A DNA stretch of 64,000 nucleotides from Arcanobacterium sp. S3PF19 (GCF_000758825.1 NZ_JRMX01000005.1:149019-213018), one strand, 5' to 3'. Positions 17,301 through 26,979 are shown, numbered from the stretch's first letter. Translations and numbers: made by a program. The notes: generated by a model not told the origin, from the letters alone.

Positions 17301-18251
17301 TTACTTCTTTCGTGCTTCCTTTGTCTGCCCCAAAATATCAACCACCAAAGCCGAAGAGAGCTTATTCGCCCCTTCCGTGTTTTCCATCGGCGGAAGGGTA
17401 ATCAGTACCCGCGATCCTACGGGAATTCCGACCAGGCCGTCAAACAGCCCTGTTTTCTGCACCGGGGAACTTTGCACTCCGACCTGGCCGTATGTGGTCT
17501 CGGAAATGGAGTTGTCCCAATTCGAGGCCGCCACCTGATAGTAGATGGTAGTTCCGGCTTCCCCGACGGGCTCTCCCGTGCCCCGGGCCAGAACGGTCGT
17601 GGTCTTTTCTTTCGGATCGCTCATTTTCGGTTTTACTTTTACGGAGATCGGGCCGCCCACAGCGCCCTTTATCTCAATCGGCAGAGAAGCGGGATCCGCC
17701 TCCGGCTGCGCGTCGGGCTGCCCTGCCTGGTCTTTGGAGTAAGCATCGGTGATCTCCACGTAAAATGCGATCACGTCGTCTTTCCCTATTCCCGCCGAGG
17801 ACTGTCCGCCCGCCGGGCCGTAACCCAGTTTCGGCGGTACGATCAGAGCCACTTTGGCTCCCACTTTCTGCCCGGCCAGACCCTTTGTCCAGCCCGGAAT
17901 AACTTTTTCCAAAGAAAAACCGGTGGGATTTCCGCGGTCAAAGGAAGAATCGAAATGTTTCTCCTTTCCCCACACCTGACCCGTATAATTGGCCACCACG
18001 AAATCGGTGTTTTTCACTTCTTTGCCCGTGCCGGGCTGCAGCTGCTGCACAACAAGATCCCGCGGAGGTTTGGTTTTGGGAAACACAAGCGAGATCACGC
18101 CGTTTTTTTCTTCGGTTTTCAGCTGAGATTTATCCCATGGGGCAAGCTGCTGCGCGGACTGTGCGTCTTTTTCGGATTCGGCCTGCGCGCACGCGCCGAC
18201 CCCAAGCAGAAGCGTACCTGCCAAAACAAGCGAAATAACTTTTCGTTTCAT
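17301..18251 (-). CDS. FKBP-type peptidyl-prolyl isomerase lipoprotein
   Basis: 316 residues from the ATG at 18251 (SD AAGGGATTCC); a longer frame to 18296 lacks one. The signal peptide ends in a lipobox (LLGVGACAQ, Cys near residue 22), so it is a membrane-anchored extracytoplasmic protein. Residues about 70-170 are a complete FKBP domain (FDSSFDRG, VIPGWTKGLAGQKVG, VPPKLGYG). Residues about 190-305 are a second, eroded FKBP-like domain (GLFDGLVGIPVGSRVLITLPP) without the usual Tyr and Trp active-site residues. It probably assists folding of secreted proteins. Confidence 0.88.
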   Translation of the reverse strand: MKRKVISLVLAGTLLLGVGACAQAESEKDAQSAQQLAPWDKSQLKTEEKNGVISLVFPKTKPPRDLVVQQLQPGTGKEVKNTDFVVANYTGQVWGKEKHFDSSFDRGNPTGFSLEKVIPGWTKGLAGQKVGAKVALIVPPKLGYGPAGGQSSAGIGKDDVIAFYVEITDAYSKDQAGQPDAQPEADPASLPIEIKGAVGGPISVKVKPKMSDPKEKTTTVLARGTGEPVGEAGTTIYYQVAASNWDNSISETTYGQVGVQSSPVQKTGLFDGLVGIPVGSRVLITLPPMENTEGANKLSSALVVDILGQTKEARKK

Positions 18252-18320
18252 GGAATCCCTTCGCATTTTCCTTAAATCATGCGTATCTACGCACACCCCT
18301 CCGGCGGAGCAGGCTTTTCT

Positions 18321-18671
18321 TCAGTGAAACGACTCTCCGCACGAACACGTTCCGACCGCATTCGGATTGTCGATGGTAAATCCCTGGCGCTCGATCGAAT
18401 CGGCAAAATCAATCACCGCACCGTTCAGATAAGGAACGGACATCCGGTCAACCACAACTTCCACGCCGTCAAAATCGGCGGTTGCGTCCCCGTCCAAAAG
18501 ACGCTCGTCAAAATAAAGCTGATACATCAGTCCCGAACATCCGCCCGGCTGAACTGCCACACGCAGCCGCAGATCGTCCCTGCCTTCCTTCTCCAGCAAA
18601 GACTTTACCTTCTCGGCAGCCGCATCGGTCAGCTTAACGCCGTGTGTGGCGGTTTCGGCTTTTTCACCCAT
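18321..18671 (-). CDS. erpA: A-type iron-sulfur carrier (ErpA/IscA/HesB)
   Basis: 116 residues with SD GGAGGAATTC. It has the three conserved Fe-S-binding cysteines of the family: one in PGGCSGLMY and two in GTCSCGESF near the C-terminus. It delivers Fe-S clusters to apo-proteins. The M. tuberculosis counterpart Rv2204c lies next to the glycerate-kinase-like Rv2205c, the arrangement seen here. Confidence 0.92.
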   Translation of the reverse strand: MGEKAETATHGVKLTDAAAEKVKSLLEKEGRDDLRLRVAVQPGGCSGLMYQLYFDERLLDGDATADFDGVEVVVDRMSVPYLNGAVIDFADSIERQGFTIDNPNAVGTCSCGESFH

Positions 18672-18746
18672 CAGAATTCCTCCGTAATTATTCGTTATTT
18701 ATACTCTAACTTCTAAATACGCACAGATAAAAGTCATGAAAAAAAT

Positions 18747-19916
18747 TCACTTCCGGCGTAATTGGGGAGCAGACCAGGTCTGCGCAATTTTCATCACCGT
18801 TTCACTCAGTTTTTTCTCCGCGAAATCCCTTTCCCCGCCGGCGCAGTCCCCCTCCGGCACGGAGAACAGAGCGGGCGTGGGATAATACGCGCTGATTCCC
18901 AGACGGGGCAGTTCTCCGCGGGAAAAATCGTTCTGCCCGCCGACCACCGCCAGCGGAATTGCCTGCCTGCCGGCAATCTGCGAAACGCGGATCAGAGTTT
19001 CCGGAATAACGTCGCCGATCCCGCCACTGAAATACAGCACCAAATCCGCCTGTTTTATCAGTGCGGTGAATTTCTTCCCCCAATACAGATCCCACAGCAG
19101 CGTTCCCGTTTCCGCAGTTTCCACGCCCAAAAGGGAAAACATCAGCCCCAGGCCGCCGCCGATCCCCGCCCACCGTCCGCCGGCGGATCCCGGTGCGGAA
19201 GGCAGCAGAGTGCGGCGCAGCGCGGCAGCGGATATCCTGTCTATCCACATTCCGGCACGGGATTCGTACTGCTGTGCCTGCGCGGGAGAAACGCCGCGGT
19301 AAGTCCACATTCTGGCCATCCCGGAAAACCCGGTGAGCTCCTGGGCAAAGGCGCAGGTAACAAAAATACCGGAGTTTTCCATGGTCTGCGCGATTTTCTT
19401 CATCTCTTCGCGCAGGACATCCGCCGGCGGAATCTGGGTAAAACTTACGGGTATTGCGCTCAGCGCGGAGAAAAACCCCAGACCGTAATCGGATGCCGTG
19501 CTGAACCGCGGAAGATTCAAAACGGTACGCTTTATCCCCAATTGCGCAATTTCTTTTACGGCTTCGCCCACCGGTGCGGAATTGCCCATAAAGGGCAGCA
19601 CATCTCCGCCCGTCCGGCTTTCTCCGGTGCTCTGCCAGTTCAGATACTGTGTCAGATCAAAAACGGCCTGATCTTCGCGCGCGAAATAATCACCCACCAT
19701 ACCGTTTCGCAGCACCAGCGGCTCCGGCGCCGTATTGAAATGCGCCTGCAGCGCGGTTGTGATATCGCAGGCAACGCCGGTTATTTTTTCCCCGCGGGCG
19801 TCTATTCCCATATCCGGCACGTCGCCGCAGATCTGCATCCAAGCCTGTCTGCAGACCCGGGCGACGGCATCGGCGGGAAAATTCGGAAAGGCGTGCGCAA
19901 GGGCAAAAACCCGCAC
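18747..19916 (-). CDS. Glycerate-kinase-like protein (Rv2205c family)
   Basis: 389 residues from a GTG that directly follows the dipeptidase stop (TAA GTG), so translation is coupled. The C-terminal half has the GckA-type glycine-rich segments (GGRWAGIGGGLGLMFSLLG, then DLVLYFSGGIGDVIPETL) and an AGRQAIPLAVVGG strand typical of type 1 glycerate kinases. The N-terminal half is poorly conserved and the usual sugar-acid contacts are hard to place, so substrate is uncertain. The neighbours (erpA, DUF3043) are the same as in M. tuberculosis. Confidence 0.65.
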   Translation of the reverse strand: MRVFALAHAFPNFPADAVARVCRQAWMQICGDVPDMGIDARGEKITGVACDITTALQAHFNTAPEPLVLRNGMVGDYFAREDQAVFDLTQYLNWQSTGESRTGGDVLPFMGNSAPVGEAVKEIAQLGIKRTVLNLPRFSTASDYGLGFFSALSAIPVSFTQIPPADVLREEMKKIAQTMENSGIFVTCAFAQELTGFSGMARMWTYRGVSPAQAQQYESRAGMWIDRISAAALRRTLLPSAPGSAGGRWAGIGGGLGLMFSLLGVETAETGTLLWDLYWGKKFTALIKQADLVLYFSGGIGDVIPETLIRVSQIAGRQAIPLAVVGGQNDFSRGELPRLGISAYYPTPALFSVPEGDCAGGERDFAEKKLSETVMKIAQTWSAPQLRRK

Positions 19917-21260
19917 TTACTCTCCCAGTCTGCCGAGCAGAAGAGCCTCGGCCACGATGGCATTGCGCCAGTCGCCCAAATGCAGCGACTCGTTTTGCGA
20001 GTGGGCCCGCGTATCGGGATCTTCCACGCCGGTCACCAAAATCTCCGCCTGCGGGAAGGTTTCTTTCAAATCGGCAATAAGCGGAATGGAACCGCCGATA
20101 CCGATATCGACAGATTCCCTTCCCCACGCTTCGGACAGTGCCCACCTTGCCAGTTTCGTCGTTTCGGTGTCTTCCCCGGCGGTGAAGCCCGGGCCGCACT
20201 CGTTTATCTTTGTTTCAATTTTTGCCCCAAACGGAACGTTGTCTTCCAGATAGCGAAGCAGCGTCTCTCCCGCACTGCGTGAATCCTGACCGGGTGCAAC
20301 ACGCAGCGAGAAGGTAACTTTTACGCTCGGAATGAGAGTGTTGGAGGCCAGACGGCAGGGAGTGACGTCCATCCCGATCACGCACACTGTCGGTTTCGTC
20401 CACAGACGCGAAGTCAGGGATCCGGTTCCCGTAAGACGAACGCCGTCCAGGATTCCCATGTCGGCACGCAGATCGGCTTCCGGGTAATCCACGTCGGTTT
20501 CGTCTTTGTGCAGCAGACCGGGCACGGCAACTTCCCCGGCTTCGTTGTGCACGGAGGCGATCAGACGCGAGGCAACCGTGACCGCATCCAGTACCGGGCC
20601 GGAATACGCGCCGGAATGAACCGCATGATCGAGAACGGAAACCGTCATTTCCGCCTGTACCACACCGCGCAGCGAAGTGGTCAGTGAGGGAACGCCGACT
20701 TTCCAGTTATTCGAATCGGCCACCACAATCACATCCGCCGCAAGACGGTCTCTGTATGTATGCAGGAAATCGGCAAACGTAGGTGAGCCCACTTCCTCTT
20801 CGCCTTCCACAAAAAGAACAATACCCACCCCGGGATCGGCCGCTTCAATTGCGGCAAGATGCAAAATCACACCGGCTTTGTCGTCGGCGGCGCCGCGCCC
20901 GTAAAGACGTCCGTTTTTCTCCGTTACTTTGTAGGGATCCGTCTCCCACAGGGCCAAATCGCCTTCCGGCTGCACGTCGTGATGCGCATAGAGCAAAATC
21001 GTCGGTTTGCCCGCTGCGGCGGCGCGCGTGGCAAGAACCGCCGGACGGCCCACCGCTCCCGAATCGGTCTTCAGTTTGATTACTTCCGCATCCAGACCGA
21101 GCCTGCGCGCTTCTCCGGCAATCCAGGCCGCCGAGCGCTCAAGAGTGGTCTGATCGAAAGAGCTTACGGAAACGGAGGGAATTGCGACCAAATCTCCCAG
21201 TTTCTCTTTGTATTTGGCAAGTTGCGAATCAACACGTTTCTTAATTGCTTCAGTATCCAT
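19917..21260 (-). CDS. M20-family dipeptidase
   Basis: 447-residue zinc metallopeptidase of the M20 (CNDP/PepV-like) group. Metal and catalytic residues are visible: YAHHDVQPEG, GRGAADDKAG, the Glu pair in VEGEEEVGS (about residue 148), and a His near the C-terminus (HSQNESLHLG). The lid/dimerisation domain begins after VVQAEMTVS (about residue 200). It is probably cytoplasmic, cleaving dipeptides. The SD is weak. Confidence 0.88.
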   Translation of the reverse strand: MDTEAIKKRVDSQLAKYKEKLGDLVAIPSVSVSSFDQTTLERSAAWIAGEARRLGLDAEVIKLKTDSGAVGRPAVLATRAAAAGKPTILLYAHHDVQPEGDLALWETDPYKVTEKNGRLYGRGAADDKAGVILHLAAIEAADPGVGIVLFVEGEEEVGSPTFADFLHTYRDRLAADVIVVADSNNWKVGVPSLTTSLRGVVQAEMTVSVLDHAVHSGAYSGPVLDAVTVASRLIASVHNEAGEVAVPGLLHKDETDVDYPEADLRADMGILDGVRLTGTGSLTSRLWTKPTVCVIGMDVTPCRLASNTLIPSVKVTFSLRVAPGQDSRSAGETLLRYLEDNVPFGAKIETKINECGPGFTAGEDTETTKLARWALSEAWGRESVDIGIGGSIPLIADLKETFPQAEILVTGVEDPDTRAHSQNESLHLGDWRNAIVAEALLLGRLGE

Positions 21261-21378
21261 AAGGCTTATCTTACCTTTTTGTTTCGCAAACAGGTAGCTG
21301 CAGAAAGCCGGATTGCGGCGGCGACTGCGCAGAATATCGGATATACGCTAGACTTGTATCGAGAATACGGAAAGCCGA

Positions 21379-22059
21379 ATGCAAGCAACACAGGATGGAA
21401 GTTCAGTGATCAGTCCAAAATCCGCACCCGAAAACCATGATTCCCCCCGCGGGGAAAACGCGGAGGAATCCGTGAAAAAAGGCTACAATCCCCCCAAGGG
21501 AACGGCCACGCCGAAGCGCAGACAGGCGGAAAAACGAAACCGCCGTCCCCTTATCGCGGACCGCTCCCGGCTCAGCAGGGAGGAACGCCGGGAACTGAAA
21601 AAAGAACAGCGGAAAAAGTCCGATGAGCTCTACCGTCTTCAGCAGGCAGCGATGCGCACCGGCGACGAACGCCATCTTCCCCCGCAGCACAAAGGAAAAG
21701 TGCGCCGCTGGGGACGCGACTACATAGACGCCTCTTTCTGTCTTGCCGCATGGTTCATGCCGCTGGCGGTTTTGATCGTACCCCTCATTTTTCTCCAGGG
21801 CAGGTTTCCGCAGATCGCCTGGATTTCCACTCTCGTTTTGTATGCCATATTCGCGGTTATGTTTATTCACGCCCTCTACCTGGCGTATACCGCCAAAAAA
21901 TACGCGGCGCGAATTTTCGGCGCCGCTGCCCTGCCCCGCGGGTTTATGGCCCAGATGCTTGGGCGCGGATTCTATCCCCGCCGCTGGCGTCTTCCCTCCC
22001 CGCAGGTAAAACGCGGAGAATTTCCTGCCGGCGCAACGTCGGCCAAGAAACCGGAATAA
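21379..22059 (+). CDS. DUF3043 membrane protein (Rv2206 family)
   Basis: 226 residues. A long, very basic N-terminal cytoplasmic region (about 1-115) contains the family signature KGTATPKRRQAE and a helical RLSREERRELKKEQRKK stretch. Two close transmembrane helices follow (FCLAAWFMPLAVLIVPLIF; TLVLYAIFAVMFIHALYLAY). Function is unknown. It is divergent from the dipeptidase and 30 bases upstream of pepA. Confidence 0.82.
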   Translation: MQATQDGSSVISPKSAPENHDSPRGENAEESVKKGYNPPKGTATPKRRQAEKRNRRPLIADRSRLSREERRELKKEQRKKSDELYRLQQAAMRTGDERHLPPQHKGKVRRWGRDYIDASFCLAAWFMPLAVLIVPLIFLQGRFPQIAWISTLVLYAIFAVMFIHALYLAYTAKKYAARIFGAAALPRGFMAQMLGRGFYPRRWRLPSPQVKRGEFPAGATSAKKPE

Positions 22060-22089
22060 TTTTGGCAACCGTGTCCGAAAGGCAGTCCA

Positions 22090-23574
22090 ATGTCCCACTT
22101 TGAAATTTCCCCCGAATACCGCCCGGAAGATTTTGATGCCGTGATTCTCGCGCTGCGCTCCGCAGACGGCGAAAATACGCGGGCGGACGGCTCCGATACA
22201 CCGCAGACGGGGAAAATTATGCCCCTTCCCGAACTGTCGGCAGAGGAAACCGCTCTGCTGGAAACACATCTGCGGACGTTGGGCGTACAGGGCGAAGCCT
22301 CCCGCATTGCGTTGCTGCCGCATCCCCTGTTCCCCTCCTGCCTCCTGATCTGTGTCGGCGTCGGAGCATCCCCGACGGGCGAAGATCTGCGAAATGCCGC
22401 GGGAGAGGCAATCCGCCGCGCACGGGGCAAAAACAGGGTGGCCGTTATATTTCCCGCTCTTTCCGAAAAGGATCTGAAAGCGGTTACCGAAGGACTGATG
22501 CTCGGCAAATACCTCTACACGCGGTATACCGGAGAGGAAGAAGACGGCGGACAGAAAATACATATTGTTTCCGCACTTGCGGGGGCGAAGGATATTTTGG
22601 ACGAAACCGTCCCTGCCGCAAATGCGGTAAATACCGTCCGCGATCTGACGAACACTCCCGCGGCGGATCTGAATCCGGACACATTCGCACAGATTGCTCT
22701 CGACGAAGCCCGCGACGCCGGCTGCACGGTCACCGTCTACGAAGGGGAAGCCCTGATTCGCGAACGGCTGGCGGGACTGCTTGCGGTGGGGTCCGGTTCG
22801 CAGTATGCCCCCAGACTGATTCGTGTGCAGTGGTCCGCGGAAAATGCGAAAAAGAATATCGCCCTGGTCGGGAAGGGAATAACTTTCGACACCGGCGGCT
22901 ACTGCCTCAAACCGGGCGGACACATGACCACGATGAAAACGGATATGTGCGGCGCGGCAACGGCCCTGTATGCGGTGCTTACCGCCGCCCGGCTGCGTCT
23001 TGCGGTCAAAGTCTGCGCATGGCTGTGCATTGCCGAAAACATGGTTTCCGCCACTGCTTCGCGTCCCGATGACGTAATAACATACCGCAACGGAACATCG
23101 GTTGAGATTAACAATACGGACGCCGAGGGCCGGCTTGTAATGGCCGACGGTCTGCTGATGGCCGCCGAAGAAAAACCCGATGCCATCATCGACATCGCCA
23201 CTCTCACAGGGGCGCAGACAGTTGCTTTGGGAGAAAGAGTCAGTGCGGTGATGGGCACCGAATCTGTGCGCGCGGATTTATGCCGGGCGGCGGAGGAAAC
23301 CGATGAGCTGCTGTGGCCGATGCCGCTGCCCGCGCATCTGAAAACCGGCTTGGAATCGGATATTGCCGATCTGAAAAATTCCGGTCCGCGCAGCGGCGGG
23401 ATGCTGGTTGCCGGAGTGTTTTTGCGCGAATTTACCGGCGGTCTTCCCTGGGCGCACATAGATATTGCCGGGCCGGCGTTCAACCGCGAGAAACCCTACG
23501 GGTGCACGCCGAAGGGAGCAACGGGCGTCATGCTGCGCACTCTTCTGCGCTATCTGGAAACCGCCGCGCGCTGA
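22090..23574 (+). CDS. pepA: Leucyl aminopeptidase (M17, PepA/PepB)
   Basis: 494 residues. The C-terminal catalytic domain has the M17 signature NTDAEGRL, the metal-binding and catalytic segment VGKGITFDTGGYCLK, and MKTDMCGAA. The N-terminal domain (1-165) is divergent, as is usual. It is a cytosolic dinuclear-zinc or manganese aminopeptidase, hexameric in relatives. It corresponds to Rv2213. SD AAAGG lies about eight bases from the ATG. It ends two bases from the convergent small gene. Confidence 0.93.
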   Translation: MSHFEISPEYRPEDFDAVILALRSADGENTRADGSDTPQTGKIMPLPELSAEETALLETHLRTLGVQGEASRIALLPHPLFPSCLLICVGVGASPTGEDLRNAAGEAIRRARGKNRVAVIFPALSEKDLKAVTEGLMLGKYLYTRYTGEEEDGGQKIHIVSALAGAKDILDETVPAANAVNTVRDLTNTPAADLNPDTFAQIALDEARDAGCTVTVYEGEALIRERLAGLLAVGSGSQYAPRLIRVQWSAENAKKNIALVGKGITFDTGGYCLKPGGHMTTMKTDMCGAATALYAVLTAARLRLAVKVCAWLCIAENMVSATASRPDDVITYRNGTSVEINNTDAEGRLVMADGLLMAAEEKPDAIIDIATLTGAQTVALGERVSAVMGTESVRADLCRAAEETDELLWPMPLPAHLKTGLESDIADLKNSGPRSGGMLVAGVFLREFTGGLPWAHIDIAGPAFNREKPYGCTPKGATGVMLRTLLRYLETAAR

Positions 23575-23576
23575 TT

Positions 23577-23921
23577 TCAGCTGCGCCGCACGGAATTTGG
23601 ATGCTCCCTGTTCCACTGTCTCATCTGCGGCGGATACCCGGCGGCGGCCACGCTGAGACATTCGATTTCCATTTTTCCGCAGAGTCTGCGCGCCTCGTCG
23701 CCGTCGCGGACTTTTCTGCGCGTCCACTCCCCGCTTTCCGCAACCAGGAGCAGCGATGCCGGCTCCCGCGCGGTTCCCTCTTCGTAATATCCCCGCACGT
23801 TTTGGCGGGAAGCGGCAAAATCGGACAGATAAACAAAATCCGCGTTTCTTTCGCTGCGGTTTCTCCGATTCATTTTTTCGTAATCCGACTTATTTTTTCT
23901 CAGCCGTGAAAACAGTTTCAA
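23577..23921 (-). CDS. Small conserved hypothetical protein
   Basis: I place the start at a TTG (23921) with GGGAGCGAATC ahead of it, giving 114 residues. An ATG at 24122 would run through an AT-rich regulatory region and give an unnatural leader. The product is basic at the N-terminus (LFSRLRKNKSDYEKMNRRNR) and ends with a mixed domain (FVYLSDFAASRQ, LLLVAESGEWTRR, QMRQWNREHP). I recognise no catalytic motif. It is divergent from lpd and convergent with pepA. Confidence 0.5.
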   Translation of the reverse strand: MKLFSRLRKNKSDYEKMNRRNRSERNADFVYLSDFAASRQNVRGYYEEGTAREPASLLLVAESGEWTRRKVRDGDEARRLCGKMEIECLSVAAAGYPPQMRQWNREHPNSVRRS

Positions 23922-24146
23922 GATTCGCTCCCCGTCACTCGATTGCGGATATGTAAATATCCTATCCGCGATTGGCCCAAATCCCGAATTTGGCCGGATA
24001 CGGGATAACGGGCGCAAACGCAGATTAGTAATTCTTATTACCTTTTTAATCTGTGCCAAAAAATGAAATAATTCCAAAAAAATGCCAAAATTAGGACTAA
24101 GGTACGAGACTGTGCCGGCCATTTATATTTTTAAGGGAGAAAATTC
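23922..24146. promoter_or_regulatory. Divergent regulatory region upstream of lpd with palindromes
   Basis: An AT-rich 225-base region between the small hypothetical gene and lpd. It holds GCGGAT and ATCCGC at 23945-23950 and 23964-23969 (13-base loop), a near-perfect inverted repeat at 23974-23995 (GGCCcAAAT/AATTTGGCC), ATCCCG with CGGGAT at 23981-24005, and a small GTAAT/ATTAC repeat near 24028. These could be operator sites. No sequence here resembles a known riboswitch that I can name. Confidence 0.45.
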
Positions 24147-25523
24147 GTGGTAGACACTCAGGAATACGATGTCGTTGTTTTGGGCGCGGGCTCAGCGGGA
24201 TATGCCGCGGCCATGCGTGCGGCGCAGCTGGATATGAAAGTGGCGCTTATTGAGGAAGACAAAGTCGGCGGAACGTGTCTGCACCGCGGATGTATTCCCA
24301 CCAAGGCTCTCCTCCACGCCGCCGAAGTCGCAGACGAAATGCGCGAAGGAAGTTCCATAGGCGTGCTCGGAACTTTCGGGGGAATCGATGTGCCTGCCCT
24401 GCACGCATACAAAAACGGCGTAATAGAAAAAATGTACAGAGGACTCACGGGTCTGATAAATGCGCGCGGCGTGGAAACCATCTCCGGGCGCGGGCGTCTC
24501 GCAGGCCCCGACACCGTGGAGGTAAACGGAAGACCGGTCAGAGGAACACACATTGTTCTGGCTTCCGGTTCATATTCCAAAACCATCGGGCAGAACATAA
24601 CCCGGCGGGTCATCACTTCCGAGCAGGCACTGAATCTGCCGGTCGTGCCAAAATCCGCGATTGTACTGGGCGGAGGTGTGATCGGAGTGGAGTTTGCCTC
24701 GGTTTGGGCATCCTACGGAACCGAGGTAACCGTGCTGGAGGGACTCGACCGCCTTGTTCCCAACGAAGACGCGGCGATTTCAAAGAATCTGGAACGCGCT
24801 TTCAGAAAGCGGAAAATTAATTTCAAAACCAAAACGCTCTTCGAGCGCGTGGAAGAAACTACGGACGGCGTGCGCGTATTTACCGCAGACGGAAAAGAAT
24901 ATACGGCCGAGTATCTGCTGATTGCCATCGGCCGCGGCCCTTCGACCTCCAATCTCGGATATGAAGAACAGGGTATTAAGCTCGACCGCGGATTCGTGGT
25001 AACCGATGAGCGTCTGCACACGGGTATCGGCAGCATTTATGCCGCGGGCGACATCGTGCGGGGCGTGCAGCTGGCACACCGCGGATTCCTTCAGGGAATT
25101 TTCGTTGCCGAGGAAATCGCCGGCCTGAATCCGAAAGTTATCGACGAAAACGAAATTCCGAAAGTCACTTTCTGCAATCCGGAAATTGCTTCCGTGGGAC
25201 TGACGGAAGAGAAAGCCGCGGAAAAATTCGGCAGAGAAAACATTAAAACGGTTGAGTTTAATTTGGCGGGGAACGGAAAATCGCAGATACTCGGCACTTC
25301 CGGTTTCGTAAAACTCGTGCGCCGCAAAGACGGGCCGATTCTCGGTTTCCATGCCATCGGTTCACGCATGGGCGAACAGATCGGCGAAGGACAGCTGATG
25401 GTTTCCTGGGAAGCCTTCCCGGAAGATTTTGACGGCATGATTCATGCCCACCCGACGCAAAACGAATCCGTTGGCGAAGCAGTTCTCGCTCTCGCCGGCA
25501 AACCGCTGCACACACACAATTAG
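24147..25523 (+). CDS. lpd: Dihydrolipoyl dehydrogenase
   Basis: 458-residue flavoprotein (E3). FAD loop VVLGAGSAGYAA, redox-active disulfide GGTCLHRGCIPTK (two Cys about residues 45-50), second dinucleotide loop VLGGGVIGVEFAS, FAD contact YAAGDI, and the active-site His-Glu pair HAHPTQNES near the C-terminus. It reoxidises lipoamide of the E2 enzyme encoded 11 bases downstream. The GTG start is preceded by AGGGAGAAAATT. Confidence 0.95.
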   Translation: MVDTQEYDVVVLGAGSAGYAAAMRAAQLDMKVALIEEDKVGGTCLHRGCIPTKALLHAAEVADEMREGSSIGVLGTFGGIDVPALHAYKNGVIEKMYRGLTGLINARGVETISGRGRLAGPDTVEVNGRPVRGTHIVLASGSYSKTIGQNITRRVITSEQALNLPVVPKSAIVLGGGVIGVEFASVWASYGTEVTVLEGLDRLVPNEDAAISKNLERAFRKRKINFKTKTLFERVEETTDGVRVFTADGKEYTAEYLLIAIGRGPSTSNLGYEEQGIKLDRGFVVTDERLHTGIGSIYAAGDIVRGVQLAHRGFLQGIFVAEEIAGLNPKVIDENEIPKVTFCNPEIASVGLTEEKAAEKFGRENIKTVEFNLAGNGKSQILGTSGFVKLVRRKDGPILGFHAIGSRMGEQIGEGQLMVSWEAFPEDFDGMIHAHPTQNESVGEAVLALAGKPLHTHN

Positions 25524-25534
25524 AGAGGGAGAAA

Positions 25535-26929
25535 ATGTCTGCACAGATTAAGATGCCCGCCCTGGGCGAATCAGTTACGGAAGGAACCGTTACCACCTGG
25601 CTGAAACAGGTTGGCGATGCGGTAGAGGCCGACGAACCGATCCTGGAAGTCTCCACGGATAAAGTGGACACGGAAGTCCCGGCCCCTGCGGCAGGCGTAC
25701 TGGAGTCAATCGAGGTCGGAGAAGACGAAACCGTTGCCGTGGGAACGGTGCTCGGATATATCGGTGACGGATCTTCCTCCTCCGATGAGCAGAGCGTGCC
25801 CGATTGCGCGCAAAATACTTCTTCGCCGGCACCCGGGGAAACGGCGCCGGTTTGCGCCCCCGCCCCCGTGCCCGCAGAAACGGCATCTGCCCCGGACACG
25901 CACCCGCAGCAGCCGTCTTACGCCTCTTCGGCTCTGCCTGCCGCCGGCACGGATTGCACGGCATATGTCACACCGGTAGTGCGCAGGCTGGCAAAAGAGC
26001 TCAACGTGGACCTAAGCGGAATCACGGGAACCGGCGTGGGAGGACGAATCCGCCGCCAGGACGTAAAAGCCGCGGCCGATGCGGCGCGGCAGGCTGCCCG
26101 GGAGAAGGCCGAAGCGGCACTCGGCACGCCCGCGCCGTCGGTGCATACTTCCTCCTGCGCAGCCGGCTCGGTAAAAGCCGAACTGGCGGATAAGGCTGCC
26201 GCGGCGGCGGCACTGCGCGGCACACGCCAAAAGATGACGGGTCTGCGCAAAACGATTGCCAAACGCATGACTGAGTCGCTGCAGACTTCCGCGCAGCTGA
26301 CTACCGTAATGGAAGTTGACGTAACGCGGATTGTGGCTCTGCGGGCAAAGGCAAAAGATTCTTTCGCCGCGCGCGAGGGCGTGAAACTTACCTATCTTCC
26401 CTTCTTCGTCAAAGCGGCCACGGAAGCTCTGAAAGCACATCCGATCATCAATTCCTCCGTGGAAGAAAACGAAATCGTCTACCATAGCGGGCAGCATATC
26501 GGAATTGCCGTTGATTCGCCCAAGGGTCTTTTCGTACCGGTGATCCGCAACGCCGGGGATCTGAACATCGCCGGAATTTCCAGGGCGATTTCCGATTTGG
26601 CCAAGCGCACCAGGGACGGTTCGATTTCCGCCGGGGAACTGAGCGGATCCACGTTCACGGTTACCAATACCGGATCGGTCGGGGCACTCTTCGACACCCC
26701 GATCATCAACCAGCCAAATGTGGCCATTTTGGGAACGGGCGCCATTTTTAAGGCTCCCGGCGTGGTCATGGATCAGGACGGAAACGAAACAATTTCCATC
26801 CGGTCCAAGTGCTTTCTCGCTATTTCCTACGACCACAGAATCATCGACGGAGCCGACGCCTCGCGGTATCTGCGGGACGTGAAGATGAGACTGGAAGAAG
26901 CGGATTTCGGTGCGGAAATAGGTCTGTGA
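25535..26929 (+). CDS. sucB: 2-oxo acid dehydrogenase E2 (SucB-type dihydrolipoyl acyltransferase)
   Basis: 464 residues: one lipoyl domain (1-78) with the lipoylated Lys in STDKVDTEV, a Pro/Ala-rich linker, the peripheral subunit-binding domain (about 147-185, YVTPVVRRLAKELNVDL...GRIRRQDV) and the acyltransferase core with DHRIIDGADA near the C-terminus. The opening MPALGESVTEGTV matches succinyltransferase E2s, and M. tuberculosis DlaT (Rv2215) is the positional match. Acyl specificity between succinyl and acetyl is not certain. No E1 gene is in the window. Confidence 0.9.
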   Translation: MSAQIKMPALGESVTEGTVTTWLKQVGDAVEADEPILEVSTDKVDTEVPAPAAGVLESIEVGEDETVAVGTVLGYIGDGSSSSDEQSVPDCAQNTSSPAPGETAPVCAPAPVPAETASAPDTHPQQPSYASSALPAAGTDCTAYVTPVVRRLAKELNVDLSGITGTGVGGRIRRQDVKAAADAARQAAREKAEAALGTPAPSVHTSSCAAGSVKAELADKAAAAAALRGTRQKMTGLRKTIAKRMTESLQTSAQLTTVMEVDVTRIVALRAKAKDSFAAREGVKLTYLPFFVKAATEALKAHPIINSSVEENEIVYHSGQHIGIAVDSPKGLFVPVIRNAGDLNIAGISRAISDLAKRTRDGSISAGELSGSTFTVTNTGSVGALFDTPIINQPNVAILGTGAIFKAPGVVMDQDGNETISIRSKCFLAISYDHRIIDGADASRYLRDVKMRLEEADFGAEIGL

Positions 26930-26945
26930 CGGAGCGAAACCGTCT

Positions 26946-26979
26946 GCCGGGCGGCGCGGGTTTATCCGTTCCGCCCGGC
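26946..26979 (+). terminator. Terminator after sucB
   Basis: A perfect nine-pair stem GCCGGGCGG/CCGCCCGGC, 16-base loop, followed by TCTGCTTTT. It lies 17 bases after the sucB stop. Confidence 0.6.

Noticed and set aside
23922..24122. A longer 181-residue form of the small hypothetical protein
   Set aside because: The extra 67 residues are encoded by AT-rich DNA full of palindromes that also serves the lpd promoter; the TTG at 23921 has a better ribosome site.
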